A program made the position numbers and the translations under genes. Below, in pieces: positions 51,469-55,169 of a DNA stretch of 55,169 nucleotides. The stretch's first letter is position 1. Every line of letters begins with the position of its first letter. Location of the stretch: positions 125,533 through 180,701 of the forward strand of contig NZ_LR734865.1 of NCBI RefSeq assembly GCF_900010725.2, written 5' to 3'. The notes under the pieces are model-generated. The model was not told the DNA's origin. It did no database searches and saw only the letters and a list, made by a program, of their open reading frames with translations. This DNA comes from Planktothrix serta PCC 8927. Its GTDB lineage: Bacteria; Cyanobacteriota; Cyanobacteriia; Cyanobacteriales; Microcoleaceae.

Positions 51469-52107
51469 ATGCAAACCCAAGAAAAACTAGCTATCGAAAA
51501 GCTACCACAAACAGAGAAACGTTATTACACGCCGGAGGAATATCTAGCATTAGAAGAAACTGCGATCGACAAAAGTGAATATCATGATGGGGAGATAGTA
51601 ACAATGCCAGGCGGAACAACTAACCACAACAAACTCGCGCTGAATTTTTGCCGCAAATTTCCTTTGACTGTGAATGGTCAAGATTACGAGATATTTATCA
51701 ATGATGTGCGTCTGTGGATACCCCAAACTCGCCGTTATGTCTATCCCGATATCATGGTGATTCAAGGAGAACCCATCTATCAAGAAAATAACCCAACAGT
51801 TGTGATAAATCCTTTAATGATTATTGAGGTTTTGTCTAATTCAACTAAAGACTATGACCGAGGGGGTAAATTTCTCGCCTATCGCTCAATTCCTGAATTT
51901 AAAGAATATATTTTAATTGACCAATATAGCTATCATATTGAACAATTTGCTAAAATTTCTAACGGGAAATGGGTATTAACAGAATATGATTTAGAAGAAT
52001 CTATCTTAACCCTTGAATCCGTAGAATTTCAAATCCCGCTAAGAGATATTTACGAACGAATTAATTTTGAAGTTACAGATGAAGAAGGGAACGAACCAAC
52101 AACTTAA
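51469..52107 (+). CDS. Uma2 family (DUF820) putative endonuclease
   Basis: A 212-aa Uma2 protein. Family marks: YYTPEEYLALEETAIDKSEY, HDGEIVTMPGGTTNHN, VYPDIMVIQGEP, PLMIIEVLSNSTKDYDRGGK and YRSIPEFKEYILID. AGGAGG lies 8 bases before ATG 51469; the ATG at 51463 is only 2 bases from it and less likely. Fourth Uma2 gene in the window, and the second inside an accessory or TA islet. Confidence 0.9.
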   Translation: MQTQEKLAIEKLPQTEKRYYTPEEYLALEETAIDKSEYHDGEIVTMPGGTTNHNKLALNFCRKFPLTVNGQDYEIFINDVRLWIPQTRRYVYPDIMVIQGEPIYQENNPTVVINPLMIIEVLSNSTKDYDRGGKFLAYRSIPEFKEYILIDQYSYHIEQFAKISNGKWVLTEYDLEESILTLESVEFQIPLRDIYERINFEVTDEEGNEPTT

Positions 52108-52215
52108 TTTCCAGTTAATTCTATATAATAATAAAAAAACCGAGTGTTACAAAAGCTATAAGTAGGTTGTTGCGCTTTAGCACCGTATCGTAAAAACGTG
52201 CTTCTGAGTGATTTC

Positions 52216-52244
52216 TTGACAAAATAAGCTATAGTATTTATTTT
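52216..52244 (+). promoter_or_regulatory. Candidate promoter of the HSDR_N-like gene
   Basis: TTGACA (52216-52221), 17-base spacer, TATTTT (52239-52244). The -35 is perfect, the -10 4/6. The start would fall close to the ATG at 52259, giving a near-leaderless message. Confidence 0.35.
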
Positions 52245-52258
52245 ATAATATATTAATT

Positions 52259-52900
52259 ATGACTCAAACCTTTCCCATCGAGCGCACGATTAAAACATTC
52301 AGTCAACCGCAAACCCAATTCAACCTCCAACGGAATACAGATGATCAATTTTTTACTGAATGGTTAAACCCTGATAGCGAAATAACAGAAAAGGAACAAA
52401 AAGCCCTTGATGCTATTCAGCAAAAATACTTTTATCAACTGTCTGATGGTCAACTGGGAGAAGAAACGATTAAATTGATTGTTCTCTCTCCATTACTTGA
52501 TTTAGCGGGATTTTTTGATCCTCCATTTAGGTTTAAAACCGAAACAACTGTGCAAATTACAGCAGAAAGTGAGGATGTAATTTATCGAGGACGAATTGAT
52601 GCGCTTGTTCTCCTAGAAACCCTGTGGGTTGTGGTCATAGAATCCAAAGAAACGAGTTTTTCTTTAGAACTTGCTTTACCACAAACCTTCGCTTATATGC
52701 TAACTAATCCCCATCCAGAACGACCTGTTTTTGGCATGGTAACAAATGGCGGAAATTTTATCTTTGTCAAACTGAACAATCAAGAATTTCCTCGATATGA
52801 ATTATCTAATATATTTTCCTTGCTTCCGCGTCACAATCAACTGTATGATGTGTTATTAATTCTCAAATGTCTAGGACAAATGGTAGTATCTGATTGCTAA
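52259..52900 (+). CDS. HSDR_N-like PD-(D/E)XK protein
   Basis: A 213-aa protein often annotated in cyanobacteria as a type I restriction subunit R-like N-terminal protein. The nuclease core is YRGRIDALVLLETLWVVVIE with the IESK motif (D...E-S-K), followed by QTFAYMLTNPHPERPVFG and MVTNGGNFIFVKL. It is a stand-alone nuclease-like domain with no helicase, specificity or methylase partner nearby. Most such proteins have unknown function. Confidence 0.8.
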   Translation: MTQTFPIERTIKTFSQPQTQFNLQRNTDDQFFTEWLNPDSEITEKEQKALDAIQQKYFYQLSDGQLGEETIKLIVLSPLLDLAGFFDPPFRFKTETTVQITAESEDVIYRGRIDALVLLETLWVVVIESKETSFSLELALPQTFAYMLTNPHPERPVFGMVTNGGNFIFVKLNNQEFPRYELSNIFSLLPRHNQLYDVLLILKCLGQMVVSDC

Positions 52901-52972
52901 ACTGTATGGTGTGTAAACTGCATCGGATGCACTAAACCTATAATTTAATCTGTTAACTTTATTCACCTAAAT

Positions 52973-54718
52973 ATGAAATCTTCTCGATTACAAAAACTGA
53001 TAGCCTATCTGCGTCCCCATTGGAAAGCTGCCACATTAGGAATTGTCGCGCTATTTCTCGTTAACGCTGTGGGGGTTTATATTCCAATTTTAATTCGGGA
53101 TGTAGTTGATGAGCTACAAGTGGCAATTGAGTTTAATACCGTACAGACTCAAGTATTTTGGATTTTTATTTTAGCCTCGATTATGTGGGTGATTCGGATG
53201 ATTTCCCGCATTATTATTTTTGGGGTGGGTCGTCAAGTTGAATTTGATTTAAAACAAACGATTTTTAATCATTTATTAACCCTAGAACCCTCCTATTTCT
53301 CAGAAAGTACCGTTGGAGATTTAATTAATCGGTCTACCAGTGATGTTGATAATATTCGCCGTTTATTAGGGTTTGCTGTTCTCAGTATTGCGAATACGAT
53401 ATTTGCTTATGGGTTAACGCTTCCGGTGATGTTAGCCATTAACTTTCGCCTAACTTTATTATCAATTTCTGTTTACCCGTTCATGTTGATTTTAGTACAG
53501 GTGTTTAGTGGAAAACTCCGAGATCAACAAACAAATGTTCAGAACAAGCTCTCGAATATCAGTGATTTGATTCAAGAGGATATGAGTGGGATTTCTTTAA
53601 TTAAAATTTATGCTCAAGAAGAAAATGAACGAAAAGCCTTTGCTGGGAATAATCAAGAATTATTTGAGGCAAATTTAGAGTTAGCAAAAACCCGAAATCT
53701 TTTGTTTCCAATATTAGGAGGAATTGCGAGTTTAAGTTTCTTGATTTTATTAGGAATTGGAGATGAATCAATCACGAATGGAGAACTCAGTATTGGTGAT
53801 TTTGTCGCCTTAATTCTCTATGTAGAACGCTTAGTTTTCCCGACGGCTTTATTGGGATTTACAATTACGGCTTATCAACGGGGAGAAGTTAGTATTGATC
53901 GAGTTGAAGCCATTTTAAGTGTTGAACCTCGGATTAAAGATCCCTTAGAACCCTTAATATTACCGACTCCGGTTAAAGGCTGGTTAAGTGCATTTCATCT
54001 GAATTATACCTATCCTAGAACTAAAATTCCCGCTTTAAATGATGTTAATTTTTTGATTAAACCGGGGGAAACCGTTGCAATTGTTGGCCCTATTGGTTCA
54101 GGAAAAACAACTTTAGCTAATGCCATTCCTCGGTTATTAGATATTAAGATGGATCAGTTATTTGTAGATGGTCAGGATATTACTCAGTTAACATTATCAG
54201 ATTTAAGAAGTGCGATCGCTTATGTCCCCCAGGAAAGCTTTTTATTTAGTACCACTATTAATAATAATATTGCCTATGGCAACCCCCTAGCCAAACTATC
54301 TGAAATTGAAGTTGCTGCTAAAATTGCTAAAATTCATGAAGAAATTTTGAATTTTCCCAAACAATATGAAACCCTGGTGGGAGAAAGAGGAATTCAATTA
54401 TCCGGCGGACAACGACAACGAACAGCCTTAGCAAGAGCATTATTAGTGGATGCACCGATTTTAATTTTAGATGATGCTCTTTCCAGTGTGGATAATCAAA
54501 CCGCGACGGAAATTTTACAGAATTTAAAAGCTGGAGTCCAACGCAAAACCGTTGTGTTTATTTCCCATCAAATGTCAGCGGCTGCCATGACTGATCGGAT
54601 TTTTGTGATGGATAAAGGACATATTATTCAAACGGGAACCCATGCTGAATTAGTAGCCTTAAAAGGACTCTATCAGACCCTTTGGAATCAACATAAATTA
54701 GAGGAATTATTAGTTTAA
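52973..54718 (+). CDS. ABC exporter (fused permease-ATPase)
   Basis: A 581-aa half-transporter, MsbA/LmrA type. The N-terminal six-helix domain spans ~15-310 (GIVALFLVNAVGVYIPILI, WIFILASIMWVIRMISRIII). The ATPase has Walker A GPIGSGKTT (~residue 370), Q-loop YVPQESFLFS, signature LSGGQRQR, Walker B ILILDDALSS and H-loop ISHQ. It would work as a homodimer exporting lipid, peptide or drug; the substrate is not shown. No accessory gene adjoins it. Confidence 0.92.
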   Translation: MKSSRLQKLIAYLRPHWKAATLGIVALFLVNAVGVYIPILIRDVVDELQVAIEFNTVQTQVFWIFILASIMWVIRMISRIIIFGVGRQVEFDLKQTIFNHLLTLEPSYFSESTVGDLINRSTSDVDNIRRLLGFAVLSIANTIFAYGLTLPVMLAINFRLTLLSISVYPFMLILVQVFSGKLRDQQTNVQNKLSNISDLIQEDMSGISLIKIYAQEENERKAFAGNNQELFEANLELAKTRNLLFPILGGIASLSFLILLGIGDESITNGELSIGDFVALILYVERLVFPTALLGFTITAYQRGEVSIDRVEAILSVEPRIKDPLEPLILPTPVKGWLSAFHLNYTYPRTKIPALNDVNFLIKPGETVAIVGPIGSGKTTLANAIPRLLDIKMDQLFVDGQDITQLTLSDLRSAIAYVPQESFLFSTTINNNIAYGNPLAKLSEIEVAAKIAKIHEEILNFPKQYETLVGERGIQLSGGQRQRTALARALLVDAPILILDDALSSVDNQTATEILQNLKAGVQRKTVVFISHQMSAAAMTDRIFVMDKGHIIQTGTHAELVALKGLYQTLWNQHKLEELLV

Positions 54719-54727
54719 ATGAGTTAA

Positions 54728-55129
54728 TTACCAAGCGGGTAAATTTGGATCTTCCTGACAAGTGGAAAGCGACAAAGGTTGAACACTTTGGATGGAAGTA
54801 ATTCTCATCTGGCTACTCTCTGTATTAACATCTAAACAGGCACAGGTATAGCCATAATTGCCATTGGTTTTAACATATTCTGGCCCATCAAGATCGGGAA
54901 TATTCTCCATTCCGCTTGCTTGATATCCTCCTTGAACCGAAAGAGTCCACGTCCCCTCTGTGTCTTTTAAAAACCAATTAGCAGGAGTGGGATTTGATAA
55001 CCATCCACACCGGGTTTCTAGGGCGTTAGCAGGTAGATTTAGGGTAAAAAAGCAGGAAATTATAGTAGGTATAGCGCTACGCGAAAGGGAACAGGGAACA
55101 GGGAACAGTAAGAAGTGAAAGGGTTTCAA
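54728..55129 (-). CDS. DUF4087 protein with element-derived N terminus
   Basis: A 133-aa frame. Residues ~37-133 match DUF4087: ETRCGWLSNPTPANWFLKDT, then EGTWTLSVQGGYQASGMENI, then CACLD. Before this, PTIISCFFTLNLPANALE looks like the end of a signal peptide with an ANA cleavage site. Residues 1-20 (MKPFHFLLFPVPCSLSRSAI) are encoded by the mini-element at 55070-55167, and the only start is a TTG at 55129. So the native 5' end was replaced by the insertion. The new leader is basic and hydrophobic and might still export the protein. Confidence 0.65.
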   Translation of the reverse strand: MKPFHFLLFPVPCSLSRSAIPTIISCFFTLNLPANALETRCGWLSNPTPANWFLKDTEGTWTLSVQGGYQASGMENIPDLDGPEYVKTNGNYGYTCACLDVNTESSQMRITSIQSVQPLSLSTCQEDPNLPAW

Positions 55130-55167
55130 GATTTAGAAATGTCCTAACTGTAATGCGTAGTGCTATA
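55070..55167. mobile_element. MITE-like element, subfamily A (right copy, inverted)
   Basis: 98 bases from TATAGCGCTACGC to GCGTAGTGCTATA. It carries three GGGAACA heptamers at 55087-55107 and TGTCCTAA near the far end. Its reverse complement aligns with 1-104 almost throughout. It has inserted in the 5' end of the DUF4087 gene. Confidence 0.7.
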
Positions 55168-55169
55168 TC

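Overview
The window reads as chromosomal DNA of a filamentous cyanobacterium, most likely Planktothrix or a close Oscillatoriales relative. Direct evidence: a beta-carboxysome operon (ccmK2-K1-L-M-N-O) divergent from an ndhF/ndhD/cupB CO2-uptake operon; scattered HIP1 octamers (GCGATCGC); many 7-bp tandem repeats (STRRs, known from filamentous cyanobacteria); several Uma2/DUF820 genes; and AT-rich third codon positions. The genus is an inference. I see no rRNA, tRNA or CRISPR array.

Layout. 1-4.6 kb: small conserved hypothetical genes, a VOC protein, an HNH nuclease, and a ribbon-helix-helix gene bracketed by two inverted mini-elements. 4.6-8.4 kb: two overlapping histidine-kinase genes. 8.6-12.2 kb: DUF362 protein, 2-hydroxyacid dehydrogenase, two Uma2 genes. 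12.2-14.1 kb: a toxin-antitoxin islet with gene debris (P450, PQQ-propeller and IS200/IS605-like remnants). 14.2-24.5 kb: PQQ-like propeller, YyaL-type thioredoxin-domain protein, RsbU/RsbW-type switch pair, lipoprotein, DUF389 membrane protein, SLOG and cupin proteins. 24.7-38 kb: housekeeping genes (wecB, COG3044 ATPase, M28 peptidase, purU, dacB, LpxB-related glycosyltransferase, comB, nadE) plus a DUF3102-RusA fusion. 38.1-38.6 kb: a Fic pseudogene. 38.6-48.9 kb: carbon-concentrating locus. 48.95-52.9 kb: accessory islet with an MmeI-like nuclease fragment in a chimeric gene, an orphan mazE-like antitoxin, brnTA with frameshifted brnT, Uma2 and an HSDR_N-like nuclease. 53-55 kb: ABC exporter and a DUF4087 gene.

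The core biology is inorganic carbon handling. NdhF/NdhD/CupB convert CO2 to bicarbonate at a specialised NDH-1 complex. CcmK/L/O form the shell, and CcmM/CcmN organise Rubisco and carbonic anhydrase inside. The NDH and ccm operons diverge from one 618-bp control region.

The most unusual layer is small repeats: TATAGC...GCTATA-ended mini-elements, some with an internal GGGAACA heptamer array, lie against or inside genes. They touch the start codon of a kinase, overlap the 3' end of a DUF362 gene, replace the 5' end of a DUF4087 gene, and may supply a promoter -35 box. Both window ends are inverted copies of one such element, so the window may be a whole contig that broke at repeats. I found no complete new system that I can defend. 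The best leads are the chimeric MmeI-type gene, the DUF3102-RusA fusion, the RHH cassette and the CcmM cysteine layout.
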